Positions 26,964-36,152 of a DNA stretch of 64,000 nt are shown piece by piece. A model generated the notes under the pieces. That model saw only the letters and a program-made list of their open reading frames with translations, was not told the origin of the DNA and searched no databases. The stretch is from Burkholderia sp. Bp8992 (GTDB lineage Bacteria > Pseudomonadota > Gammaproteobacteria > Burkholderiales > Burkholderiaceae), in NCBI RefSeq assembly GCF_003853705.1, contig NZ_QTQI01000003.1, forward strand, positions 186,001-250,000, in the 5' to 3' direction. The stretch's first letter is position 1, and every line of letters begins with the position of its first letter. Position numbers and translations under genes: made by a program.

Positions 26964-27194
26964 CTATTTTCCGTGCAGCGATGAAAGGACAAACGTGCCC
27001 AGTTCAACAACCATACTGAACGCAACGAAAAACAACACGACCTGCCCGACGGCTTTGGCCATATCCATCATGCGCTGTTCGAACGCGCTGACTGCGATAG
27101 GCTCCCGTTCCCGGCGGGCGTTACGTGTCAGCGCCGCATACCCGACAACGACAAAGATTACCCGTGCAATCCACCCCGCCGTGTGGAGATTCAT
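26964..27194 (-). CDS. Small membrane protein, function unknown
   Basis: The 76-residue protein starts at the ATG at 27194, which follows GAGGGG; an upstream extension to 27305 is basic and unconvincing. It has two hydrophobic segments (about residues 5-20 and 47-68) with a charged loop TRNARREREPI between. No family is recognised. It stands in a stretch of lower GC between chrB and the solute-binding protein. This is a tentative gene supported by its ribosome site and coherent membrane pattern. Confidence 0.5.
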   Translation of the reverse strand: MNLHTAGWIARVIFVVVGYAALTRNARREREPIAVSAFEQRMMDMAKAVGQVVLFFVAFSMVVELGTFVLSSLHGK

Positions 27195-27573
27195 ATTTTT
27201 GGCCCCTCTGGAAGAGTATTTGTCTTTTAGCTCCATAAGCATATACAAGTCCCGGAGCCGAATCCAAATTTTCCCCGCTTTGATTGCCCGGGAAAAAAAA
27301 GTCACAACTCGTTCGATCGATGACGATTTTACGTTTCCGTAGGCGACATCGATTTCCTTGATGCCATCCCCGCCCGTTCACGACGAAGCGTATGAACTAA
27401 CCCGCGCGAACCGCTGGGTCGACTGGCCCGACAGGCCGCTCGGCGATCATGACGGGATGCCGGGCTGATGCATGCAGCGCCTCGTCCGCGGCACGCCGGC
27501 CCGAACCCGGTGATAAGCTGCGGGGCGTTACGCAGTCGCATCCGCCCGCCCACGTCCCCAACGAGAGCCCGTC
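27195..27573. other. Intergenic stretch with lower GC, no gene seen
   Basis: These 379 bases separate the small membrane protein from the solute-binding protein and are divergent. GC is lower than average, and an A-tract follows CCCGGG near 27290. It probably holds promoters for both flanking genes. No convincing open frame or hairpin was seen. Confidence 0.45.
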
Positions 27574-28308
27574 ATGCCCGTCGCCCCGTCCGTCGTCTCC
27601 GCCTTCACGCCCACCGGCAAGCTCCGCGCGTCGATCAACCTCGGCAACCCGATCCTCGCGAACCGCGATCCGGCGACCGGCGAACCGTTCGGCGTATCGA
27701 TCGACCTCGCGCGCGCATTCGCCGAGCGCCTGTCGGCCGAACTGGAACTCGTCGTATTCGACGCCGCCGGCAAATCGGTGCAGGCGCTGACCGAGGAGCG
27801 CGCCGATTTCGGCTTCTTCGCAATCGATCCGCTGCGCGGCGAAACAGTCGCGTTCACCGCCCCGTATGTGCTGATCGAAGGCTTCTATCTCGTGCCCGAC
27901 GCTTCGCCGATCCGCACCAACGACGACGTCGACCAGCCGCACAACCGCGTGGCCGTCGGCAAGGGCAGCGCGTACGACCTGTTCCTCACGCGCGAATTGA
28001 AATCAGCCGAGATCGTGCGCGCGCCGACGTCGCCGGCCGTCGTGCCGACGTTTCTCGAACAGTCGCTGGAAGTCGCCGCCGGCGTGAGGCAGCAGCTCGA
28101 AGCCGACGCCGCGAAAACGACCGGCCTGCGCCTGCTCGACGAGCGCTTCATGGTGATCCGGCAGGCGATGGGCGTGCCGAAGAGCCGCGGCGAAGCTGCC
28201 GCAGCGGAGCTGAACGCATTCGTCGAGGAAATGAAGGTGTCGGGCTTCGTCGCCGATTCGCTGCGTCGGCACGGCATCACGGGCGCGTCCGTCGCACCGG
28301 CCGCCTGA
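27574..28308 (+). CDS. Periplasmic-binding-protein-like domain without signal peptide
   Basis: This 244-residue protein has the amino-acid-type (family 3) solute-binding fold: LRASINLGNPI at residues 11-21, GEPFGVSIDLARAFAERL near 37-54, ADFGFFAIDPLRGETVAFTAPY near 77-98, and the second lobe with VAVGKGSAYDLFL near 128. Unlike typical family members it starts directly with the binding domain; no signal peptide or lipobox is present. No permease or ATPase genes are adjacent. It may be a cytosolic ligand binder, or an arogenate/cyclohexadienyl dehydratase-like enzyme; neither can be proved. Confidence 0.8.
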   Translation: MPVAPSVVSAFTPTGKLRASINLGNPILANRDPATGEPFGVSIDLARAFAERLSAELELVVFDAAGKSVQALTEERADFGFFAIDPLRGETVAFTAPYVLIEGFYLVPDASPIRTNDDVDQPHNRVAVGKGSAYDLFLTRELKSAEIVRAPTSPAVVPTFLEQSLEVAAGVRQQLEADAAKTTGLRLLDERFMVIRQAMGVPKSRGEAAAAELNAFVEEMKVSGFVADSLRRHGITGASVAPAA

Positions 28309-28335
28309 CCGAACACTGCTAGACGAAATAAAACA

Positions 28336-28363
28336 GCCGCGGTGTCTCGCCAGACACCGCGGC
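28336..28363 (-). terminator. Rho-independent terminator of the double uvrA gene
   Basis: A 12-base stem (GCCGCGGTGTCT with its complement) with a CGCC loop lies 25 bases after the uvrA stop. On the minus strand it is followed by TGTTTTATTT, giving the U-rich end required of a terminator. The plus strand has no such run. Confidence 0.85.
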
Positions 28364-28387
28364 CGTTGACGGGACGAAACCGCGCGC

Positions 28388-31300
28388 TCAACCGACGCGT
28401 GCTTGTCCCTCGCGCTCGGCTTCACCCTCATCCGAACCCGTACGCGCCAGCACCGGCTTCAACGCCTGCCCCGTATGGCTCGCGTTCACCTTCACGAGTG
28501 CTTCGGGCGGCGCCGCCGCGACGATCGTGCCGCCGCCCACGCCGCCTTCCGGCCCGAGATCGATGATCCAGTCGGCTTCCGCGATCACGTCGAGATCGTG
28601 CTCGATCACGACGACGCTATGCCCCGCATCGACGAGCCGGTGCAGCACGCGGATCAGCTTCGCGACGTCCGCCATGTGCAGGCCGACCGTCGGTTCGTCG
28701 AGCACGTACAGCGTGTGCGGCGCCTTCTGCCCGCGCCGCGTGATGTCGTCGCGCACCTTCGTCAGCTCGGTGACTAGCTTGATACGCTGCGCCTCGCCGC
28801 CGGACAACGTCGGCGACGGTTGGCCGAGCGTCAGGTAGCCGAGCCCGACATCCTTCATCAGCTGCAGCGGATGCGCGATGTTCGAGATCGGCGCGAAGAA
28901 TTCCACGGCCTCATCGATCTCCATCGTCAGCACGTCGCCGATGTTCCGGCCGCGCCACGTGACGGCGAGCGTCTCCGGGTTGAAGCGCTGCCCGTGGCAC
29001 ACGTCGCACGGCACCTTCACGTCGGGCAGGAAGCTCATGCCGATCGTGCGCACGCCTTGCCCTTCGCACGCGGGGCAGCGCCCGTCGCCGGTATTGAACG
29101 AGAACCGCGACGCCGTGTAGCCGCGTGCGCGCGCTTCCAGCGTATCCGCGAACAGCTTGCGGATCGTGTCCCACACGCCGATATAGGTGGCCGGACACGA
29201 ACGCGGCGTCTTGCCGATCGGCGTCTGGTCGACCTCGAGCACGCGATCGATCTGCTCCCAGCCACTCAGCGACTCGCAGCCCTGCCACGCATGCGTGACG
29301 TTCAGCGACGGCCGCGGCGCGCTGCGCGCGAGCACGCTCGAACGGCGGTTGGCCGCCGGCGCGTCCTGCTGCGCGGCCTTGCGCGCGCGCCGCGTGGCCG
29401 GCGACGACAGCACCGAGCGGCCGACCGCGTCGAGCAGGTTGGTCATCAGCACGTCGCGCGCGAGCGTCGACTTACCCGAGCCGCTGACGCCCGTCACAGC
29501 GACGAGCCGCGCGAGCGGAATGCCGACCGTGACGTCGCGCAGGTTGTGCAGCCGTGCGCCGTGCACGGTCAGCCACGCTTCCGGCACCGCCTCACCGCCC
29601 TTCTTGCCCGGCAGGCTCACGCTGCGGCGCGGCTGCAGCGGGTGCAGCATCGGCTGCGCGAGCAGGCGCCCCGTCACCGAATCCGGCTGGGCGGCCAGAT
29701 CGGCGACCGCGCCCTCGGCGACCAGCGTGCCGCCGCGCTTGCCGGCGCCCGGGCCGACGTCGATGATGTGATCGGCGCGGCGGATCGTGTCCTCGTCATG
29801 CTCGACGACAACGAGCGTGTTGCCCTTGTCGCCGAGCTTGCGCAGCGCGTCCAGCAGGATCTGGTTGTCGCGTGGATGCAGGCCGATCGTCGGCTCGTCG
29901 AGCACGTAGCACACGCCCTGCAGGTTGCTGCCGAGCTGCGCGGCGAGCCGGATGCGCTGCGCTTCGCCGCCCGACAGGCTCGGCGCCGCGCGGTCGAGGC
30001 TCAGGTAGCCGAGCCCGACTTCCTCGAGAAACGCAAGGCGGCTGCCGATCTCGCTGACGATGTCGCGTGCGATCTGCGCATCGCGCCCGGTAAGTTCGAG
30101 CGCGTCGATCCAGCGGCGCGTATCCGATACCGTCCACTGCGCGACCTCGACGATCGGATGCGCATCGAACGTGACCGCGCGCGCGGACGGGTTCAGCCGC
30201 GTGCCGTGGCAATCCGGGCACGGCTCGTTGCCGACGCCTTCCGGTTCCTGCTCGTCCGACGGCAAGGTTTGCTCGCGGCCGCGGCCGTCCTCGGCAAGCA
30301 CCGTGTCGTCGTACGCGGCGCGCTGTTCGCGCGTGAGCGTGACGCCGGTGCCGACGCAGGTCGTGCACCAGCCGTGCTTGCTGTTGTACGAGAACATCCG
30401 CGGGTCCAGCTCCGGATAGCTCGTGCCGCACACCGGGCAGGCACGCTTGACCGACAGCACCTTGACCGTGCCGACGCGCGCGGTCGACCGTTCGCCCTGC
30501 ATCGCATCGTGCAGCCCGTCGAGCGGCGCGAGCAGGTGCATCACGCCCTTGCCGAGTTCGAGCGTCTCGTCGAGCCTGCGCCGCAACTCGGCCTCGTTGT
30601 CCGGCGACACGACGAGATCGGCGACCGGCAGCTCGATCGTATGCTCGCGGAAGCGGTCGAGCTTCGGCCACGGATCGACCGGCACGAACTCGCCGTCGAC
30701 GCGCAGATGCGTGCTGCCGCGCGCCTTCGCCCACTTCGCGAGATCCGTGTACACGCCCTTGCGGTTCACGACGAGCGGCGCGAGCAGCCCGACGTGTTCG
30801 CCGCGATGGTCGCGCAGCAACTGCGCGGCGATCGATTCGACCGACTGCGACGTGACCGGCGTACCGTCGTGGATGCAATGCTGCAGGCCGAGCTTCACAT
30901 ACAGCAGCCGCAGGAAGTGCCACACCTCGGACGTGGTCGCGACCGTACTCTTGCGCCCGCCGCGCGACAGCCGCTGCTCGATCGCGACGGTCGGCGGAAT
31001 GCCGTACACCGCATCGACCTCGGGGCGGCCGGCCGGCTGCACGATCGAGCGCGCATATGCGTTCAACGATTCGAGGTAGCGGCGCTGGCCTTCGTGGAAC
31101 AGGATGTCGAACGCGAGCGTCGACTTGCCGGACCCCGACACGCCGGTGATCACGTTGAATTTGCCGTGCGGGATATCGACGTCGAGCGCCTTCAGGTTGT
31201 GCTCGCGCGCGTTGACGATCCGCACGACGTCCTCGCCCTCGATCGCACGGCGCGCGCGCGCCGCGTTCACCACGGCCTGCAGCGGCACGCCTTCGTCGGC

Positions 31301-34282
31301 GCGCGCCGCTTCGGCATCCATCGCGCGGTCGTACTGCAGCAGCGCCACGCCCGTATGCGATCCGGCGCAGGCCTTCACGTCGTCGGGCGTGCCCGCGCAC
31401 AGCACGAGGCCGCCGCCGTCGCCGCCTTCCGGGCCGAGATCGATCAGCCAGTCGGCCGCGCGGATCACGTCGAGGTTGTGCTCGATCACGATCAGCGAAT
31501 GGCCGGCCGCGAGCAGCTTGCCGAACGCCTGCATCAGCTTCGCGATGTCGTCGAAGTGCAGCCCGGTGGTCGGCTCGTCGAACATGAACAGCTTCGCGCG
31601 TGCGATGCGCGCCTCTTCCGTCGCGACCCGGCGCCCGTTGGCCGCCGCCGCGGATTCGGCGAGGAAGCCGGCAAGCTTCAGGCGCTGCGCCTCGCCGCCC
31701 GACAGCGTCGGCACCGGCTGGCCGAGCTTCACGTATTCGAGGCCGACGTCGACGATCGGCTGCAGCACGCGCAGCACCTCGCCGTCGGTCGCGAAGAACG
31801 CGGCCGCTTCGCTGACGGTCAGGTCGAGCACGTCGGCGATGTTCAGCGCGCGGCCGTCGCGCTCGATGCGCACTTCGAGGATCTCGGCGCGGTAGCGGCT
31901 GCCGTCGCAGTCCGGGCAGCGCAGGTACACGTCGCTCAGGAACTGCATCTCGATGTGCTCGAAGCCCGAGCCGCCGCAGGTCGGGCAACGGCCGTCGCCC
32001 GAGTTGAAGCTGAACGTGCCGGCGCCGTAGCCGCGCTGCAGCGCGAGCGGCGCCTTCGCGAACAGCTTGCGGATCTCGTCGAACGCGCCGACGTAGCTCG
32101 CCGGGTTCGAGCGCGTGGTCTTGCCGATCGGCGACTGGTCGACGAACACGACGTCGCCGACCTGGTCGGCGCCCGTGAGGCTGCGGTACGCGCCCGGCGA
32201 CTCGGTCGCCTTGCCGTGGTGCCGCGCCATCGCCGGATACAGCACGTCCTGCAGCAGCGTCGATTTGCCGGAACCCGACACGCCCGTCACGCACACGAGC
32301 CGCTGCAGCGGAATCTCGACCGTCACGTCGCGCAGGTTGTGTTCAGTCGCGCCTTCGAGCACGATGCGCGGCGTATTCGCGTCGACGACGCGGCGCGCCC
32401 AGTTCGACGCATGCGCGACCTGCTTGCGGCCGCCCAGGTACTCGCCCGTCAGCGTGTGCGCCGAACGGATGTCGGACGGCGTGCCGTCGTAGACGATCGT
32501 GCCGCCGCGCTCGCCCGGGCCGGGCCCCATGTCGATCAGCCGGTCGGCCGCGAGCATCACCGACGGATCGTGCTCGACGACGACCAGCGTATTACCCGCG
32601 TCGCGCAGCCGCTGCATTGCCTCGACGATCCGCGTCAGGTCGCGCGGATGGAGCCCGATGCTCGGTTCGTCGAGGACGAACAGGGTTTTGGTCAGCGACG
32701 TGCCGAGCGCCGTCGTCAGGTTGATCCGCTGCACCTCGCCGCCCGACAGCGTGCGGCTCTGCCGGTCGAGCGTCAGGTAGCCGAGCCCCACGTCGCACAG
32801 GTACTTCAGGCGCGTGCGCACTTCGGCGAGCAGCAGTTTCAGCGCATCGTCGAGCAGCGCACTCGGCAGGCTGATGCCGTCGAAAAAGCGCCGGATGCGC
32901 TCGATCGGCAGCAGCATCAGGTCGTGAACGGTCAGGCCCGGCAACGCTTCGAGCTGCGCGCGGCTCCACTCGACGCCGCGCGGCATGAAGCGCTCGGCCG
33001 GCGCGAGCACGGCGTCGGCGTTCTCTTTCGAGCCGAGCCGCCATTGCAGCGATTCCGTCTTCAGGCGCGCGCCGCCGCATACGTCACACGGCGTGTAGCT
33101 GCGGTATTTCGACAGCAGCACGCGAATGTGCATCTTGTACGCTTTCGATTCGAGGTAGCCGAAGAAGCGCTTCACGCCGTACCACTGGCTCTGCCACTTG
33201 CCGTTCCAGTCCGGCGAGCCGTTGACGACCCAGTCGCGCTCGGCGTCCGTCAGCTCGGACCACGCCACGTCGCGCCGGATGCCGGCCTTCGCCGCGTAGC
33301 GCATCAGGTCGTCCTGGCACTCTTTCCATGCGGGCGTCTGCATCGGCTTGATCGCGCCGCCGCGCAGCGTCTTGCGCGCGTCCGGAATCACGAGGCCGAG
33401 ATCGACGCCGATCACGCGGCCGAAGCCGCGGCAGGTTTCGCACGCGCCGTACGCCGAGTTGAACGAGAACAGCGCCGCCTGCGGCTCCGCGTAGCGCAGG
33501 TCGCTGTCGGGATCGTGGAGCCCGGTGGAGAAGCGCCAGATCAACGGCTCGGCGATCGCGTTTTCCGCCTCCAGCGCCAGCACGTACACGTTCACGCGGC
33601 CGCCGCCGCGCTTCAGCGACGCCTCGATCGCCTCGACCACGCGCACCTTGTCGGCCTGCTGCACGCGGAAGCGGTCGGCCACCACGTCGAGCACCTTGCG
33701 CGGCCCGGTGGGCGACGCGACTTCGCGCTGCGCCTGCACGCGCGTGTACCCGCTCGCGGACAGCCACTGCGCGATTTCCTCGTCGGACACCGCTTCCGGC
33801 AACTCGACCGGAAACGTGACGACGACGCGCGGATCGTCGGCTCGCGTGCGTGCGACGAGATCCGCGTAGATCGTTTCCGGCGTGTCGTGCCGCACCTGGC
33901 GCGCGGTCTGGCGGTCGAACAGCTCGGCCGCGCGCGCGTACAGCAGCTTCAGGTGGTCGTTCAGCTCGGTCATCGTGCCGACCGTCGAGCGCGAACTGCG
34001 CACCGGGTTGGTCTGGTCGATCGCGATCGCGGGCGGCACGCCGTCGACGCGCTCGACCTGCGGGCGGTCCATCCGGTCGAGGAACTGGCGCGCGTACGCG
34101 CTGAAGGTTTCGACATAGCGCCGCTGCCCTTCCGCGTACAGCGTGTCGAACACGAGACTCGACTTGCCGGAGCCCGACGGGCCGGTGACGACCGTCATTT
34201 CGCCGGTGCGCAGGTCGAGATCGAGATTCTTGAGGTTGTGCTGACGTGCTCCGCGAATGCGGATCAGATTGCTGGATGACAA
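28388..34282 (-). CDS. uvrA: Double-length UvrA-like excinuclease ATPase
   Basis: This 1964-residue protein is two UvrA units fused head to tail, about twice the usual 940. Each half holds two ABC ATPase modules. Walker A GSGKS motifs lie near residues 37, 670, 1049 and 1600, and each module has an LSGGE signature and DEP Walker B. Each half has zinc-finger CxxC pairs (such as CETCRG/CDVCGG and CPTCGG/CPDCDG). UvrA finds bulky DNA damage and loads UvrB. The start is a TTG: the next Met lies past the first conserved strand. A LexA box stands 128 bases upstream, so SOS control is likely. Confidence 0.9.
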   Translation of the reverse strand: MSSSNLIRIRGARQHNLKNLDLDLRTGEMTVVTGPSGSGKSSLVFDTLYAEGQRRYVETFSAYARQFLDRMDRPQVERVDGVPPAIAIDQTNPVRSSRSTVGTMTELNDHLKLLYARAAELFDRQTARQVRHDTPETIYADLVARTRADDPRVVVTFPVELPEAVSDEEIAQWLSASGYTRVQAQREVASPTGPRKVLDVVADRFRVQQADKVRVVEAIEASLKRGGGRVNVYVLALEAENAIAEPLIWRFSTGLHDPDSDLRYAEPQAALFSFNSAYGACETCRGFGRVIGVDLGLVIPDARKTLRGGAIKPMQTPAWKECQDDLMRYAAKAGIRRDVAWSELTDAERDWVVNGSPDWNGKWQSQWYGVKRFFGYLESKAYKMHIRVLLSKYRSYTPCDVCGGARLKTESLQWRLGSKENADAVLAPAERFMPRGVEWSRAQLEALPGLTVHDLMLLPIERIRRFFDGISLPSALLDDALKLLLAEVRTRLKYLCDVGLGYLTLDRQSRTLSGGEVQRINLTTALGTSLTKTLFVLDEPSIGLHPRDLTRIVEAMQRLRDAGNTLVVVEHDPSVMLAADRLIDMGPGPGERGGTIVYDGTPSDIRSAHTLTGEYLGGRKQVAHASNWARRVVDANTPRIVLEGATEHNLRDVTVEIPLQRLVCVTGVSGSGKSTLLQDVLYPAMARHHGKATESPGAYRSLTGADQVGDVVFVDQSPIGKTTRSNPASYVGAFDEIRKLFAKAPLALQRGYGAGTFSFNSGDGRCPTCGGSGFEHIEMQFLSDVYLRCPDCDGSRYRAEILEVRIERDGRALNIADVLDLTVSEAAAFFATDGEVLRVLQPIVDVGLEYVKLGQPVPTLSGGEAQRLKLAGFLAESAAAANGRRVATEEARIARAKLFMFDEPTTGLHFDDIAKLMQAFGKLLAAGHSLIVIEHNLDVIRAADWLIDLGPEGGDGGGLVLCAGTPDDVKACAGSHTGVALLQYDRAMDAEAARADEGVPLQAVVNAARARRAIEGEDVVRIVNAREHNLKALDVDIPHGKFNVITGVSGSGKSTLAFDILFHEGQRRYLESLNAYARSIVQPAGRPEVDAVYGIPPTVAIEQRLSRGGRKSTVATTSEVWHFLRLLYVKLGLQHCIHDGTPVTSQSVESIAAQLLRDHRGEHVGLLAPLVVNRKGVYTDLAKWAKARGSTHLRVDGEFVPVDPWPKLDRFREHTIELPVADLVVSPDNEAELRRRLDETLELGKGVMHLLAPLDGLHDAMQGERSTARVGTVKVLSVKRACPVCGTSYPELDPRMFSYNSKHGWCTTCVGTGVTLTREQRAAYDDTVLAEDGRGREQTLPSDEQEPEGVGNEPCPDCHGTRLNPSARAVTFDAHPIVEVAQWTVSDTRRWIDALELTGRDAQIARDIVSEIGSRLAFLEEVGLGYLSLDRAAPSLSGGEAQRIRLAAQLGSNLQGVCYVLDEPTIGLHPRDNQILLDALRKLGDKGNTLVVVEHDEDTIRRADHIIDVGPGAGKRGGTLVAEGAVADLAAQPDSVTGRLLAQPMLHPLQPRRSVSLPGKKGGEAVPEAWLTVHGARLHNLRDVTVGIPLARLVAVTGVSGSGKSTLARDVLMTNLLDAVGRSVLSSPATRRARKAAQQDAPAANRRSSVLARSAPRPSLNVTHAWQGCESLSGWEQIDRVLEVDQTPIGKTPRSCPATYIGVWDTIRKLFADTLEARARGYTASRFSFNTGDGRCPACEGQGVRTIGMSFLPDVKVPCDVCHGQRFNPETLAVTWRGRNIGDVLTMEIDEAVEFFAPISNIAHPLQLMKDVGLGYLTLGQPSPTLSGGEAQRIKLVTELTKVRDDITRRGQKAPHTLYVLDEPTVGLHMADVAKLIRVLHRLVDAGHSVVVIEHDLDVIAEADWIIDLGPEGGVGGGTIVAAAPPEALVKVNASHTGQALKPVLARTGSDEGEAEREGQARVG

Positions 34283-34409
34283 TTTGCCTGCCCGTCTGAA
34301 TGAGTTAGCCGGAATTCACGGTGCCGGAACGCTGCGGCGGATACCCGCAGGCGCGGCGCACGTGCCGCAAGGGTTGCACCTGTGCGGCTCGAGTTCGACG
34401 GGTACTATA

Positions 34410-34425
34410 CTGTATATTCATACAG
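34410..34425. promoter_or_regulatory. LexA (SOS) box upstream of the double uvrA
   Basis: The 16 bases CTGTATATTCATACAG match the LexA consensus CTGT-N8-ACAG perfectly and lie within TACTGTATATTCATACAGTT. The core closely resembles the E. coli uvrA SOS box. It is 128 bases upstream of the TTG start of uvrA and about 80 bases beyond the end of the oxidase operon, so uvrA is the obvious target. Confidence 0.85.
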
Positions 34426-34458
34426 TTTTCCATGACGACCCTGCGGACGTCATGGGCA

Positions 34459-34479
34459 GGCGGCCGGCGAAAGGCCGCC
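34459..34479 (-). terminator. Hairpin after the oxidase operon
   Basis: A seven-base GC stem (GGCGGCC/GGCCGCC) with a seven-base loop lies eight bases beyond the last oxidase gene's stop. No U-run follows on the minus strand. It may be a transcript-stabilising hairpin or a weak terminator. Confidence 0.4.
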
Positions 34480-34486
34480 AGGGGAA

Positions 34487-34828
34487 TCAGCGGAAGAAGA
34501 GTTCCCGCATGCCGAACGTGTGATGCGCTTCGGCGGCCATCAGCACCATGAGCACCAGCAGGCACAGCGGCGGAATCAGGATCGCGTACACCAGCGCCAG
34601 CCGCTCCCACATCATGTGCATGAAGATCGACACGATCAGCCCGGCCTTGGCGATCATGAGCACGACGATCAGCACCCAGCGCAGCACGCCCTGCACGCGG
34701 AAGTAATCGACCAGGTAGGACATCGTGCTCAGCAGGAACAGCAGGCCCCAGATCTTCACGTAGAGGCCGATCGGATGCTGCTGGCCGTGCGCGGCACCGG
34801 GTCGACCGGCGGAATCGGGATGGTCCAT
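34487..34828 (-). CDS. Cytochrome c oxidase subunit IV-like small membrane protein
   Basis: This 113-residue protein has three membrane helices (about residues 22-42, 50-72 and 78-100) in the pattern of bacterial oxidase subunit IV (CyoD/CoxD type), including the conserved LIVSIFMHMMWE. Such subunits stabilise the haem-copper oxidase complex. It starts eight bases after the stop of the preceding subunit III gene and ends the five-gene oxidase operon. The gene symbol is uncertain between naming schemes, so none is given. Confidence 0.85.
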   Translation of the reverse strand: MDHPDSAGRPGAAHGQQHPIGLYVKIWGLLFLLSTMSYLVDYFRVQGVLRWVLIVVLMIAKAGLIVSIFMHMMWERLALVYAILIPPLCLLVLMVLMAAEAHHTFGMRELFFR

Positions 34829-34836
34829 GGCCTGCC

Positions 34837-35544
34837 TCACCACAAATAGAACAGCGCGAAGATGAACACCCATACGAGGTCGACGAAGTGCCAGTACAGG
34901 CCGGCGATCTCGACGATCTGGAAGTTGCCGTGCCCGGTGAACCCCGGCTGCAGGATCTTGCGCGCGACCAGCAGCAGGTAGATCACGCCGCAGGTCACGT
35001 GAAAGCCGTGAAACCCGGTGATGGCGAAGAAGCACGCGCCGAACTGCGCGGCGCCCAGCGGGTTGCCCCACGGCCGGATGCCTTCGTGGACGATCAGCTT
35101 GGTCCATTCGAGGGCCTGCATCGACACGAAGGCCGCGCCCAGCAGCGCGGTCGCGAGCAGCAGCGCGCCGGCGCGCCTCGCGTTGCGCCGGTAGCCGAAG
35201 TTGACGGCCATCGCCATGGTGCCGCTGCTCGTGATCAGGATGAACGTCATGATGGCGATCAGCAGCAACGGCACATCCAGGCCGCCCACCGTGAGCCCGA
35301 ATACCTTCGACGTGTCGGGCCACGGCGCCGTGGTCGACATGCGCACCGTCATGTAGCCGATCAGGAAGTTGCTGAAGACGAAGGTATCCGACAGCAGGAA
35401 GATCCACATCATCGCCTTGCCCCACGGCACCTTGAAGGCTTCGCGGTCGGCCGACCAGTCGGTGACGATGCCGCGCCAGCCGTCAGGCCCGGCGTCATCC
35501 GGCGGCGGCGGCGCGGATTCGGTGGGGAGCGGGGGCGAGGTCAC
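34837..35544 (-). CDS. ctaE: Cytochrome c oxidase subunit III
   Basis: This 235-residue subunit III starts at a GTG whose first base pairs with the previous gene's stop in a four-base GTGA overlap, indicating coupled translation. The N terminus is Pro-rich and cytosolic, followed by five membrane helices. Conserved features include WIFLLSDTFVFSNFL near residue 50, a Glu in QALEWTKL near 130 and FHGFHVTCGVIYLL near 175. Subunit III supports proton uptake and stability of the oxidase. It is the second of two subunit III-like genes in this operon and the closer to the canonical family. Confidence 0.9.
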   Translation of the reverse strand: MTSPPLPTESAPPPPDDAGPDGWRGIVTDWSADREAFKVPWGKAMMWIFLLSDTFVFSNFLIGYMTVRMSTTAPWPDTSKVFGLTVGGLDVPLLLIAIMTFILITSSGTMAMAVNFGYRRNARRAGALLLATALLGAAFVSMQALEWTKLIVHEGIRPWGNPLGAAQFGACFFAITGFHGFHVTCGVIYLLLVARKILQPGFTGHGNFQIVEIAGLYWHFVDLVWVFIFALFYLW

Positions 35545-36152
35545 GGCGCGGCTCCATACGACGGCCCGCAGAGGGCGGCGACGATCGCCGGGGTCAGCCA
35601 CCACATCGCCGCCAGCAGCACGAGCCAGACGGCCAGCAGGAAATGCCAGTAGAGGGCGCATAGCGCGACGGCGCGCTGGACCCGGAACGGGTCGGCGTGC
35701 CGGAGCATCGAGAGCGTCATGGCCCATGCCGCCAGCCCGCCCAGCACATGCAGCCCGTGCAGGCCGGTCAGCAGATACAGGAAGCTGTCGGACGGATTGA
35801 CGATGACGGTCTGCCCGGCCGCCGACAGCATGCGCCAGACGGTCAGTTGCCCGGCCACGAATACGGCCGCCAGCACGCCGCCGCACACCAGCCACGCGAC
35901 GCGATGCGGAGCAGGCTGCCGGGCACGCTGCATGGCGACGCTCGCCAGTGCCAGCGCGACGGTGTTCCACCCCAGCAGCGCCGGATGCGGAACCGGCTGC
36001 CAGTCGGGTTCGCGCATGCGCATCGCATAGGCGAGCAGCAGCAGCGAAAACAACGTCGTGGCGACCGCCATGAAGACGATCAGGCCGACACGGCCCGCAT
36101 TCTGCACGCCAGGTCGCGGATCGGGAACGAGGGGGCGCGGCAGCGTGGTCAT
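35541..36152 (-). CDS. Second cytochrome c oxidase subunit III-like protein
   Basis: This 203-residue membrane protein has about five helices, with SFLYLLTGLHGLHVLGGL near residue 125 and CALYWHFLLAVWLVL near 168, both of the subunit III family. It overlaps ctaD by four bases and the following subunit III by four bases, so all are co-translated. Two subunit III-like genes in one caa3-type operon is known from some Proteobacteria but less usual than one. It may complete a split or duplicated subunit, or help in assembly. Confidence 0.85.
   Translation of the reverse strand: MTTLPRPLVPDPRPGVQNAGRVGLIVFMAVATTLFSLLLLAYAMRMREPDWQPVPHPALLGWNTVALALASVAMQRARQPAPHRVAWLVCGGVLAAVFVAGQLTVWRMLSAAGQTVIVNPSDSFLYLLTGLHGLHVLGGLAAWAMTLSMLRHADPFRVQRAVALCALYWHFLLAVWLVLLAAMWWLTPAIVAALCGPSYGAAP

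Noticed and set aside
28820-34279. Very long open frame (1819 codons) on the plus strand
   Set aside because: It is the exact antisense of the double uvrA, has no domain, and is rich in Arg and His as expected for antisense of a GC-rich gene.
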